From contig JAODUP010000489.1 in assembly GCA_025642065.1 (NCBI GenBank), forward strand, positions 1-64,000: a DNA stretch of 64,000 bases, read 5' to 3'. This document shows, one piece after another, positions 49,101-61,646 of this stretch. Source of the DNA: Paralvinella palmiformis (Eukaryota; Annelida; Polychaeta; Terebellida; Alvinellidae). Numbering within the stretch: position 1 is the first letter of the stretch; every line of letters begins with the position of its first letter. Both the position numbers and the translations under genes were made by a program. The notes under the pieces are model-generated. The model saw only the letters and a program-made list of their open reading frames with translations, had not been told where the DNA came from and did not search any database.

Positions 49101-52100
49101 ATCACTTTGCAGTGTGTCCTTGCGGCATTGAGGCTAATAAAAGTCACCCAACCCAAACCGGTGATATTTCCAGTTAAAAGGGTGCACAAACCTCTCTAGT
49201 TAGTTTCTCGTCATCACATTTGGAAGACGTCTGCAGAAATTGGGTTACATGAGTATCATTGGCTGAAAATCAACTACAATATACTATTGTACGATGATTG
49301 GCTGGTTCCCTCACTAATACACCAATCAGATCTTGAATTTTGGTCGCTATAACGTTTAATTAATAACTGGTCAACAGCAACAACGACCACAAGACAACAG
49401 TTATCTATTTCTTCATGTTACATATTATTAGCAGAATACTGTAGAAAGAAAGATTGGGGCGCAGCAAAACGACAAAGGCACACTTTCACCAGGCTCTAAT
49501 GTGTCCAAAGGTGCACAATTGTTTAAGGGGAACAATGTCGGTCTCAGTGGCCTAACTGGTAGCGTGGTGTTGTTGGCTACAAACCCGTAGCACATGCGTT
49601 CAAACCTCAGCCGGACTATGTCCGAAAGGTGTTGTCTCTTCTTTCACTTTATTAACTTTGGAGCTTCCTTGGCCCATTTAGCACTACCGTGGACACAAAA
49701 GTGGACACAAAATAGCAATATTTTTCTCAGCACCAATGGAACAACGTTTAACTATTTTCTTACCCTTACAAGTTGTAAGTTACGGCTAAGATTATTTCCA
49801 GTTAATGGTTTCTAATCAATTAAGTCTAATCATAATCCGGGGGGGGGGGTGTTCTTGCCAGTCCCGAAATGCTTATTTACTTTGAGCTCATGATCATTAT
49901 TTCCTTAAGCCGGATCGTTTAGGCATGCTGTGAGGGAATTATCAACAAATCTATGCGTTTTCAGCCATTTACCATTAATATTGATCGCCTGCTGTTCCGC
50001 CTTTGGGTCTCACGACCCGGCGGCTTAGTGCAACAGGTCTGATTGTGTTTCTAGTTCGACGCCATATTGGCCACCGAGTCTCACCTCTGTGTGACCTCTT
50101 CAGTAATACATCGATAGCGTTAACGTGAGTGACAGACCGTGTGGCATAAGCCAGATGCCGTACTGGCATTTGTCGTAACGGCCAGGTAATTAGACACCCA
50201 TTGCTCCGGATCACTATTGACGGCTACGTGGCTATCCGCTTGCACAATCTGAAGGGTTTTCAATGAAGACTTGGCCAGCGAATTTCAATAACATCGGCAT
50301 AGCTCCCGAGACGGACTGAGTCTGAGGACCAACCAAGGCTTCCTGTTCATAATCCGTGATTATGAGCCGTCCAGTGTGTCAACTGTTTATTTAAGCGGCT
50401 AATGTGTCAACTGTTTATTTAACCGAATGCCTTTTGTACTCATTTGTATTTCTCCCTATTGTAGAATTCCTCCATCTGCCAATCATGCCATTGTGAGGCT
50501 TTCTTTGCAGCTTTCGTATGTCTCCATCAGTTTGTTTGTGTGTTTGTTTGTTTGTTTTTGCAGGCCAATGTGTTAGGATTGATTGCTAGATTGATTGCTA
50601 AACTGATGAGGCCTCGGTGTCCCACTAATAGGTTTACAAGACGAACCAAACACCCATAAGCCACTCCTAGTTTGAAGAGCATTACAGTGGCTCATTGGTT
50701 AGAACGTTGCACTGTAAACAACCCCATTGTAGGCTTGATTGCAGCTCATACTTGCGTTTGTCGGATGTGTGTTCCCTAGACAGTCACCCCTCAGGCATGT
50801 GTCCCAGCTGTGATCAGAGCTCTTCAGCCAAATGCCTTTGCTGTGTTGTACCATTTGTTGTTCCTTAATTTTGTGTTGCCGCCACCTTCCAGGGAATATT
50901 GGTTTCTTTATAAACGTTCACTGCCATCGTCCACATGGGAAAAACCGGAAATGATTTCCCTCATGAAAACCAACGTGCATGTCGGTTTGTGGCTCACGTG
51001 TTTTATAAAGTTCGAAACGTTTCACAGTAACTGGCTCTGTGCCCCAACTACAGCATAGCAGCAGTTAATATGGAGAAATGTGAATCTTGGAATAACAATT
51101 ATCATATCTGAGTATCTGACGTTGCTGCATTTCTTTCAGTAACTATTAATATGAGGCGCTAATTGCATCTCGTTTTTTCCGGTTAGTTCCTGGAATTGCG
51201 CTTGCCGATCATGATGATGTAATGAAAATATGAGTCTTTCTATTATTTAGCCGATGTAACTCATCAGATAGTTAAAGAGCCTCTCGACAGCTCTAAACGA
51301 ATAGCACCTGGCTTGATATCACTAAAGATCACACCGCCGTTCAAGGTCTCCTTTTGAAACATATCCATGGTGCGCTCAGAACTTTTCGGTTCAGTTTGTG
51401 CCAAAAATTCACGTTTGATCCTTGAACATTGCAAATGAAGAGACAACAGAACAAGTAATTTTGATGCCATTCAGCATTGTACTAGTACAGTATATCTGTT
51501 TCTAAACCGATGTTTGACGTGCGCATTTCATCAGCTCCAGAATGGGTGTGCTTAGACCCAATGCCACTCTGTGATCTTTGTATTTGATTTTCAATCCAGC
51601 TACCAGGCCGGGCAATTTTGTATAAAACTTGCATTGATCGTCAGAAAAGAAATGGCGATTGGTCTTCAAATAGCAAGCTATGTCACAGATAATATTATAC
51701 TTGACATTTGATTAGCCACATCAATGAGAGTGGTGCAAAAATACTATGTATTATATGTCTGTGTGTAGGGGGTGTTGGGGGGGGGGTGTTGGTTTGGTTA
51801 GATTAAAAAGGAAAACCTGATATTGTGCTATGTGCTTTATCAACACTCATAGATATCATTTTATTTGTTGTTTGGGCAATTCGTATTTGCTTCTATTGCA
51901 GTCATGGGCAGGAATCGTGACTGGTTAAATGATACATTTATAATATAAACTAACACACACACACATACACATGAGAGCAGGCAAGGCTGCAGCGGCCGTG
52001 CACCTCACAAGCGTTTTTCAGACAGCTTTAGTCTTTGATATTAATCAATCAGAAGATCCTCACTAAAGGATCACCGGTCCATCCCATCATCGTCTATAAC

Positions 52101-52908
52101 TAAATACACAGAGCCAATGCTTGCCGCTGTCTTAAGTAAACAAGTCGCGTCCCATTCCTCTGTTGACTGCGGCGTGGTCAGGCTTTATTCATCAGGACAT
52201 TGTCTTCCATTGCCAACCAGATATGTTGTTGTCTCCGTATGCAAATATGGCCACTCATGATTAAATAATTCTTTGTAATGTAATGTACGAAGTTATAGAA
52301 TGAACACAGAAGAAAAATATTGACTATCACATGTTTTGTTTGATGATTCTCCTGATCACCGGCAAGGAATATTACAGAGTACATGACATTTGATATTGAA
52401 AATTAATACTCGAATCATCAGAGTACCCATAGAATCGCAATGTAAATGACGTTTTTGGTAAGTGTGTATGCGCGCGCGCGTGTGTGTACGAAAGTGAACA
52501 ATTGCACACCAAGAATTGCGGTTTTTATTTATTTATTCATATAGATAATAATTTCTTGCAGTTAGAACACACTCTACTTAATACCATGTGGCATCAATCA
52601 TGCATTGCCATTTATTAATGGTAATATCAGATATTACTATTGATATTGATGAGCTTAGACAATCACAAGATTGACAGAATTCACTTCAGGTTCAACAACA
52701 AAGAACTAACCTGGTAATGTAAAATCAATGATAAGGATTTTTTTAATCAGCAGAAGGTTTTAGCAAAAATGTGTTGGGTTCATTTGGTAGCTAGGTGACA
52801 AAATTAATAGTTGTATTTAAAAAAAAAAACTATTATTGAAAACATAATAATTAGAAATTAGCTTCAAGAATATATCACTTGTATTTTTAAGAAAAGGTAC
52901 AGCAGTCA

Positions 52909-52947
<39 letters not shown>

Positions 52948-55900
52948 TTCATGTTTATCACATTTGATAAGCAGATACTATTGCTGTCTCAGCTGTTGCT
53001 ACAGCTCATGCAGCTTACTTCACGTTTGCCTGGAGTCGTCATAAACCTGTTCATGTATGGTGGGTGGACACGATATTGGTCATGTTTGGTGTTTGTCTTC
53101 ATGCAGGATGTTGAATTTTTTTCCTGCTGTTCATCTAAAAGTGTTATAGATTTTGTGGTTTTACACTTACAGGTTGTGTGTGAGTGTCAGTGTGTGAGTG
53201 TGAGTGTCAGTGTGTGAGTGTCAGTGTGTGAGTGTCAGTCATGGATTACTGTGCTGGGTGAAATGTATCCATGCATAGATAATGTTAATTGTGCCTAAGT
53301 CTGTAACATTTTATGTGTTTACAGGTCGAGAACAGGGATGGAGAGATCGATCGCTTGACGCAGATGTTAGAAGGTGGACGGCCATATGATGTGGTTGCCC
53401 TCGAGTCACGTAACCGTAGTAATGAACGACTCATTTCTCACCTCAACATACAGGTAGGTAGAGCAGCTGAATTGTGATATGGAATTTGAGCATGCCGTGG
53501 TTTCACACTACATGTCGGGGTTCAGTCAGTAGCAAGGGTTCAGGTGCCCTGACGTAAACATTTGTTATCACTAGTATCAGGCACCCAAAAATTCAAATTC
53601 CGTGTGAAGAACTAGGATGTAATATTTTGACCAAATTTTCCAATGAAAATATTATGATTTTGTTGCATGACAAACATAAAATAAAACACAAACAACAAAC
53701 TATCTTACCACCCCACTTATAATAAGCAAGAACTGGCATTTCGATCTATATGTTGTCTATTTTACAGTCTCTTGCCTATTTTATTGGCAGAAAATTGGTC
53801 GGCTACTTTGGTTTTGGCGAAAAAAGTGGCCTAGAATACACCAAATACTCCATTTTCCCCCAACCTTTTCAGGGGATAGCCCCTTTTTCTTCCTAAGTTC
53901 TTCTCTTTATCAGATTCCCTAATCTACAATATGATCAGCTGACCTGTTTTTCATCCTGACCAGAATCTGATCTTCTGAGTTTGTAACTGATCCAGAACTG
54001 TGTGGACATTGAAACATCAAATTGTTTCATCTCTGTGACAGACACATGTGGAGTCACCGAGTCATTAGTGTTTACTGCTGTCAGGAATCACATGTCACTG
54101 TTCATGGCTCAATTGGTATTAATCGTGTAGTTAATAGTCTAACAGAATTTTACCTGCTTCAGGAGCTATATGGCTGCTAATTCCAGAACATAGTACATTT
54201 CATTATGTTATGTCAAAGTGTTCTTAAAGTCTTGTGATTGCTGACAGATGAAAATAACACAAGCTGGTGGAATAAAGTATTAAAAAAATAAATTGTTTAA
54301 CAGATGCCACCTTTAGTTTTAACACATTTATTGTATTCTACAGATTGACTACCTCCAACAGAAGAATCAGGATCTTCAACACAATCTAGACAAAGCCTTG
54401 GCGACCATTAATTTGACGACAAGTGAGAAGACTCATTGTGATTCACGAAACAAGGAACTGTCATCAGAGTTGCAAGATGTTGACTATCTGGCAAAACAGT
54501 TACAGGCCGAGAAGGATACAGCAATCAGAGCAGCTGATAGAGAGATTGCTGAGGCTAAGGTTTGTTGACAATCTTGACTCAGATGGTTTTACTGTGTAAT
54601 ACTGTTTTACTGCCATATCCAGAGTCAGTTCTTTGCCCTGAGTTCCCTGATGAATCCTACAAGTATTATATTCATGTTTTTGTGCTTACATTTCTGTGCA
54701 AGTGTATAATGACACTGTTCTTTCACATGCATGTGTGCATACACACACACACACACAATATTTAAAGCATAATCTGTAATGTAACCTAAATTTTGTATTG
54801 CATGAAAATGTATTTGTTTCCTTCAAAGAACAGTTTAAGTTTCTGGAGTCAAAGTTGGATGTCGTGAATATATTCATCTAACACGAAGCTGGTTCAAGGT
54901 CATCCCCTGAGATATATAACCTTGTTTAAACATTCCCTTTAATAACCCAATGTTGGATGTATTATTGGTTTAATTTGAAATCAACAATCTTGAAAAATTA
55001 TGAATTACACATTTTGTTTCAAAATGTTACTGTTGCATTTCGTCAAACACCGAATATTTTAATCAAATTAAATACATAAATAATAATTATTATTATGTAG
55101 TTACTAGTGTTTCATGTTAGACACCAGGGTAAAATTAAAATTGATCATGCCCATTTGTCAGATAATTAAGTAAATCCTTTAAATACTTAATATTCTTAGA
55201 AGAGTGATTAAGGGGTTCTTTTATAATGAATCACTGAAACATTGTTGAAACTAGCATTTTAAATGTGAAAATATTCAATGGCCCATACTAAATCTTGGGG
55301 TTCTGTTCAGCAAAGTGTGTATATATTTTATTTATTTGTTTAAAAAATTTCTGTTCATTTATTTGTTGTTGAGACCATCACCAAAAAACTAAACAAAATT
55401 ATATATATAAGGTAAAATAAAAGGAATTGTATCACTTGCCCAGTGTATTTTGCCCAAGCTATTATTATATTGTAGTCAGCTGAGCAGATTGTAGCTCATG
55501 AACCGCGGGTGTTTTGGCGTTTTTCTTCTAAATTTCTCCTGCTTCAACACAGTAAAAAGTATTTAGTTTTCTTACGATTTTAATGGCTGTTGTCTTGTTT
55601 TGCACACATTGTTAAACTTACAAGTGGTCACTGCTTTCGAGAAGTAGAATGCTTATTTCAGTGTAAACTTGACCTAGAGGCTAGATACATCATAGATCAT
55701 ACTGTTGTACCAATGAAAGCACCAGTATACAGACATTGTTCTTTACTATATAAGCACTCGGGAACACAGAAACAAGAGTGAGGCAGTGTTGATTCTAGGA
55801 TGCGTTTTTGTGGTATTTCCATTAAATTTAGATGAGGGATGCCAAAAATAAAGGAACTGCACCCAAAGTGCCACAGAAAATTTCCATCCGCTGCAATTTA

Positions 55901-56303
55901 CCATCAAACCTCCATCCATTATTATGATACACCTACTAAATATTCCAAGTAATGAATTACTTACTGAAAGTACTTAGTTTTGTCGTGCATTGTCATGTGC
56001 TGTTTGATTGGCCAAGAATTTGAAAATGCATGAAATTTGGCAATGATAAGTATCGTCATAACAACCACCAATAATCATGGCAAAATGAATGAGGCTCACC
56101 CAGGCTACTTTGGGGCCTGCTCCCGGGTTCAGTTCATAAGAATCCTAGAATCAACACTTCGAGGGTGAAGTAACTCTGAGTAACAGCTATTACCACATGA
56201 GGGCAATATTACTATATATTTTAATTGTTTTACATAATTTTTGTTATTCCATAATATAGATTATTTGTTTACAACCTACACAAACATTGATAAATTTATT
56301 GTG

Positions 56304-56352
<49 letters not shown>

Positions 56353-59300
56353 TGTGTATTCACAAAAATATATTTGCCCAATGGCAGCACTTTATGGTGG
56401 CTAACATGTTTCCCTATGTTATTTGAGTTCTTATAGTGCTCAGTAAAATTTCTTATTAATGGACACACAAACACTAATGTATGTGTGTTTGCCTGGTTTT
56501 GTGTTTACCAAAAATTCTTACAAAGGTCTTAAATGGTGATGTGAATTTTAATGAGTAAACATCATAGTCCCAACCAATGTCATATTGGTTGGGATTATGA
56601 TGTTTACTGATTAAAATTCATATTTTATTATTCTAAACCCTTAGTTATATGGGCTGAAGCATGTGTGTGTGTGTGTGTGTATTTTGCTTCACATTCACTT
56701 AATATGATCAATATGATAATGTACACTCATCGTCACCATGACTGCTACACTAAACTGACAATTTCACTATGGTCATCACACAGCTTGGGCTGGAAAAATC
56801 TCGCAGGGAGCTGGAGACCATGGACTTGGACGTTGCTCAGCTCAGAGCGGTATGGTAGTAATGTCGTCTAGCAGGCGTGTAGTCACTCCCTTCCTCCTTT
56901 TATGCTGCACCCTTTTCTATCACCTCACTCCTTACTGTTACCTGCCTGATCTGCCTTTTTCTATGAATTGTTGTGATTATATCTTTAATTGTGTATCATG
57001 CCTGCATTTATTCCAGATAACAAAAATTCCTGAAGTGTATTTCATCCTCTTTGAAAATGTCATGCAGTATTCATTCAATTATTGCATGTGTATGTCTCTG
57101 TTTACAAGAATGCATACTTTTAAGTTCAGTGAAAGCCCATTCATTCAGTATCAGTTTAATGAGAGACCTCTTGTTTTAGGCTACAGTTAGTTGTATGCCA
57201 AAGGCTAATGGGTTCTTTGCCAAATACTCCATTTAATTTGCCAGATAGCAGATATCTCTTATCTAAGTAGTACAGATAACTTAAGGGTGCCAGCAGGATT
57301 GAAAATTGCAGCCAAATCGCTTGCACAGACTCCAGTAAACAAGGGAATTGCAGGGTTCTCATGTGTCCTGGAAAATAACAAATTCATTTTCCATGTTCTG
57401 GAAATGTCTCTGAATTTTACAAAATGATCTGGTAATGCTGTATTTAATCTCCTGGACCATCCCAAATATCAAGTGACAAGTGTAATAATTCGTGTAATTC
57501 ATAGCATCAGACCTTGTCAAAATATGGATAATCGTTTATTTTTTCATCATTGTCTTAATCATTAGATTGTGAGCCACTCTCATGGGTTCTCGATGCAGCC
57601 AGTCTCTTAAAAAATATTCATTGACAGTCAGGTACATAAAATATATTTTACTGGGAAATAATGATATATCAGGCATAATAATTTGTTCAACACATTCTGC
57701 CGATTGTCTACTCATAGGTACAGTGTCGAACTGATTCATATGAGAAAAACAGAGGTTTTGCCTTTGTCTAGTTTCCCCGTATTGTCAGCTTATGGGTGAA
57801 TATCAGTGGCTGGTTACTTGTACATCCCAGATATCATGAAATAGCGGTACCGCCTGTTCACAAAATGGTGAAACGCTAAATCTGGATAGGAAGCCATTCA
57901 AACTACTGATTAATCAGCCAGTTTTCATTGATCTCTTGACATTTGATTTAATGGGCTTTCGTTGTATATGATAATCCTAACCTTTATAGTGATTTTTCAT
58001 TTTGAGTAGTAACTTGATGTAAATATAAGCAATCACTGTGATGTGTGATTAGATTAGTAGTTTTTAGCACATCAGTACTTGGAATCGAGAATTGATTTTA
58101 TTAACAATATAATTAAAATTTATCATGTACTGCACATATTTATTTTTCACTCGTATACATTACCAGCTTGGGCATTATTACGTAAATGCATTCAAAATCG
58201 CATAAATGTTTTATTTATTTACAGTAATTTTTATTTATTAAATGAATGACTATATAACAGCTATGCACTGTAGGGAATCATCCCCTTTTTGGAGAATTAA
58301 AAAAAACTTAAATGTGGGTGACAGTTGATTGACTTCCTCGATACATTTTGTCTTTAATTACAATGTTCATTTTGTCTTTGCCCCAATACTTTGCTATTTT
58401 TTATTATATCTGATATGTGTATTCCAGGAAAAGGAGCAATTAGCAGCTGACTCCACAGACTTGAAGATGAAGCTTGAATCAGAGAAAGTTGATCGACAGC
58501 GTCTAGAGGAGCTTGTCCTCAAGGTTCAAGAAGACAAGAAACGATTAGGACATCGAATAAATAAACTGATTGCAAATGGTCAGTAGCTAATTGCTTCGGG
58601 CAGATTTTCATAATATGGTGTTCTTTTTTGTGCGTCTGAAGAAAAAGACCTCTATAGGGATTCAAGGTATTTGTCTGGTTGGCATTTTTCAGGAGCCAGA
58701 GGTTTTCCTTTTATAGTCTCCTCTGTACCCAACTCCAACGGCACAGTGGTTAGAATGCTGTGCTGTAAACCTCCAAGTTGTGGATTGATTCTAGCTCATA
58801 CTTGTGTGTTTGTGGGATTACATCCCTTCGGCAGATGTCCCTCGCCCAAATGTCTCCGGTGTGACATCAGATCAAACAAGCAGTTATATTTTTAACAATG
58901 AATGAATAAAGTCTAACAGCACACCAGTAAAAAATATTATTTGCTGTCACCCTTTACAACATGTGGGAGGACACAGTGTGTGTTTGGGCTCCATAGGATT
59001 TAGGTCCCATTATACATGTGCAGTGTTGCTTCTTGTTGCAGTATTCCCATGATATTTTAACGTATGGCGCAGAAATCCATGGACGCAGAATAAAACCCAA
59101 TCACAAAATATTGCAGCTGTTTTGCACATTAACAATCTTCCCAGCACCATCATTTTCAGTTAAAACATTGCTATGGGTATGTGCCAATACCCCCTAATGG
59201 TTTATGTGCCAACGGTGCTTGGCAAGCGCCCATGTTAAATTACAATCCCCACCTTTTTGAAACCTAATGGGGAGCTCCCCACACATTGGCTAAATCCTAG

Positions 59301-60803
59301 AAGTAATGCTGTAAGTGGGCCACGGCATGCAATGGTCTTTGTGCACCATTGGTAGAGGGTTGGAATGTTTCGCCAGACGATTTCCTCATTTAATTTTTTC
59401 AATTTGAGAAAATAGTAACAAATAACAATATTTGATCGTTTAGATTTAGAAAGGTGATGACATAATAGACCATTTCCATGACAACTGCACCATCGAGTGA
59501 ATGTCCGTTTGTGGGTTACGTTTCGCCGGGCTCGCTGAACCATGTGATAAAAATATTTTTTTTACCAATCGAGAGATCACGGAGATCGCAGTATGTTTCA
59601 TGTATTGATAACATGTCTATTACAGTTCCCAACTTGATGATTTATTTTCAATAACATGTAATTTTTTCAGGCCAAAATAAACTGTCAACTTTCCCCATAC
59701 AGATAAACTGACCTATTAATAAAAATAATTCTACATTAATAAAACTGCTACAGGAATTTGTAGATCGATTTAGTTCTGTGAATTCCCCAGAACGTAAATT
59801 TACAAGCAATTAGTGAATTACACTTCTTGTTCCATGCTACTACATGGCTTCACTGACCCGCAAATCACACAGTAGATGTGGACTGCACATGCGTCGTGGA
59901 AATTGTCTATACAATTATTTTAATCCAGTTAGACTGATGAATTATGGAAATATAGCTAACACTGATGCTGCAGTTTTGCCAAACTAAATGCAGTGTCACA
60001 TTTATTCATACACTGATAGCTCCTATATTGGTCATTAAATGGATGTTTGTTCCAGTGTTAGATTTTGCTACCTGTGAATAGTAGATAGACTCTGGCACAG
60101 CATTACCATGACACACTCTGGCTTGTCATTCACCTTATTGTACTCTTGTGATCACCTTTGAATGGTATGGTGCCTCTAGTCATCAGTAAAGGATGCCACC
60201 GTGGCCAATCACCCTTTACTGATGGTTAGCTATATTTAGACTAAATATTATATTGTGATGTTTACTTTTGAAATGCAGAAAAAGATATGGTGCTTGAGAT
60301 CGATTGCCTAAAACACAGGAATGGGGTAGTAAGGAAACATGGGAAAGCAACAAATCGCATGGACCAGCTGATTAGAAGTCTGGAGGAGGAGCGAGACTAC
60401 TGGAAGAGCGAGGTCGAGGTCCTGCAGAGATTGATGAAGAGCCGTCCGTCCAGTCGTCAGTCCAGTCGCGCATCTAGTCCAACACGATCCAAATCACGCA
60501 CTGGCACTCCAACCAAAACAAAATCCAGGTCTTCCAGTCCTTCAAATACATCCAAGTCAGACCTCATGGTAAAGTACTCCGCGTTTATATTCTTACATCA
60601 TGTCAGTGCCGCAGAAATATGTTATCGACTCAGCTATGTCCTAAACAGTAGATTTTTTTAGCATCCATTTGTTTATTGAAATAAGCCTTCCTCCCCCAAA
60701 AGTACCTCTTTTTCTTAAATAAAAAGTTGTATTTTTGCTCAGAGTTGTGATATAAACTGCCATATTTACATAAATATATTTTTAATTTGTTCAGCTAAAG
60801 AAC

Positions 60804-60856
<53 letters not shown>

Positions 60857-61373
60857 TCATACACCTGATGTTGTGTAGATAATCAAAACAACTAACAGCT
60901 TAACTTCATAGATAAGATTGTTATTGCTAGTTTTAGGGATATTGAATTTTGCATTTATTTGAAAAAGAACAAATTCATGATATTGTTTTTGGATAGTATG
61001 TGTGTGTGTGTGTCTGCATGGGGATGATGGCCAAAACCTATTTTGTTAATACTAAAAGCCAATGCTATGCATCTCAATTTTAGTTTTTTAAAGATATACA
61101 TTTGTCACAAACTAGTTTTGTATGGCATAAATTGATTTTGATTATGTATCTTCTTTATGCATTTGTAGAATTCTGGACAGTTTGAATCAATTTTGCATTT
61201 GTTGGAAGAAGAACGTGACCATTATAAACGTGAATGTGAAATACTTAAAGCTATCAAGTCACGACCTTCAAGTCCCACACGTTCTGCATCAAGGTCTTCT
61301 GTAAGTACATATTATATGGCTGCAGGTGGTTTTTGTGTGCTTGTTATTTAGTCTTAATTTACGAAATGACAAT

Positions 61374-61434
<61 letters not shown>

Positions 61435-61577
61435 ACCACAATCATACAATTATCATAATCTCCTTTTTGGGTAGATATCACCTTGTGTCAAGTTATTGTT
61501 ACTTTTCATTCATATACTACATAAACTATTTTTTTTTGCAACAATCTGGCGTTAATCTGTTGTGATATATGTCTTAT

Positions 61578-61646
<69 letters not shown>

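Larger units (their letters stand above)
39165..53324. other. 14-kb CEP135 intron 4
   Basis: 39.2-42.8 kb is AT-rich with no recognised feature except a fragment shared with 57348-57432. Then come the MITE-like repeat, the GC-rich minisatellite, SINE copies and, at 44.9-46.9 kb, a GC- and CpG-richer region. 47-53.3 kb has CA/GT tracts and SINEs. The flanking exons align to the protein without a gap, so CEP135 itself needs no exon here. Confidence 0.8.

Noticed and set aside
49975..50214. 79-codon minus-strand ORF in CEP135 intron 4
   Set aside because: Arg-rich but no family recognised and no splice partner; kept only as part of a GC-richer patch.
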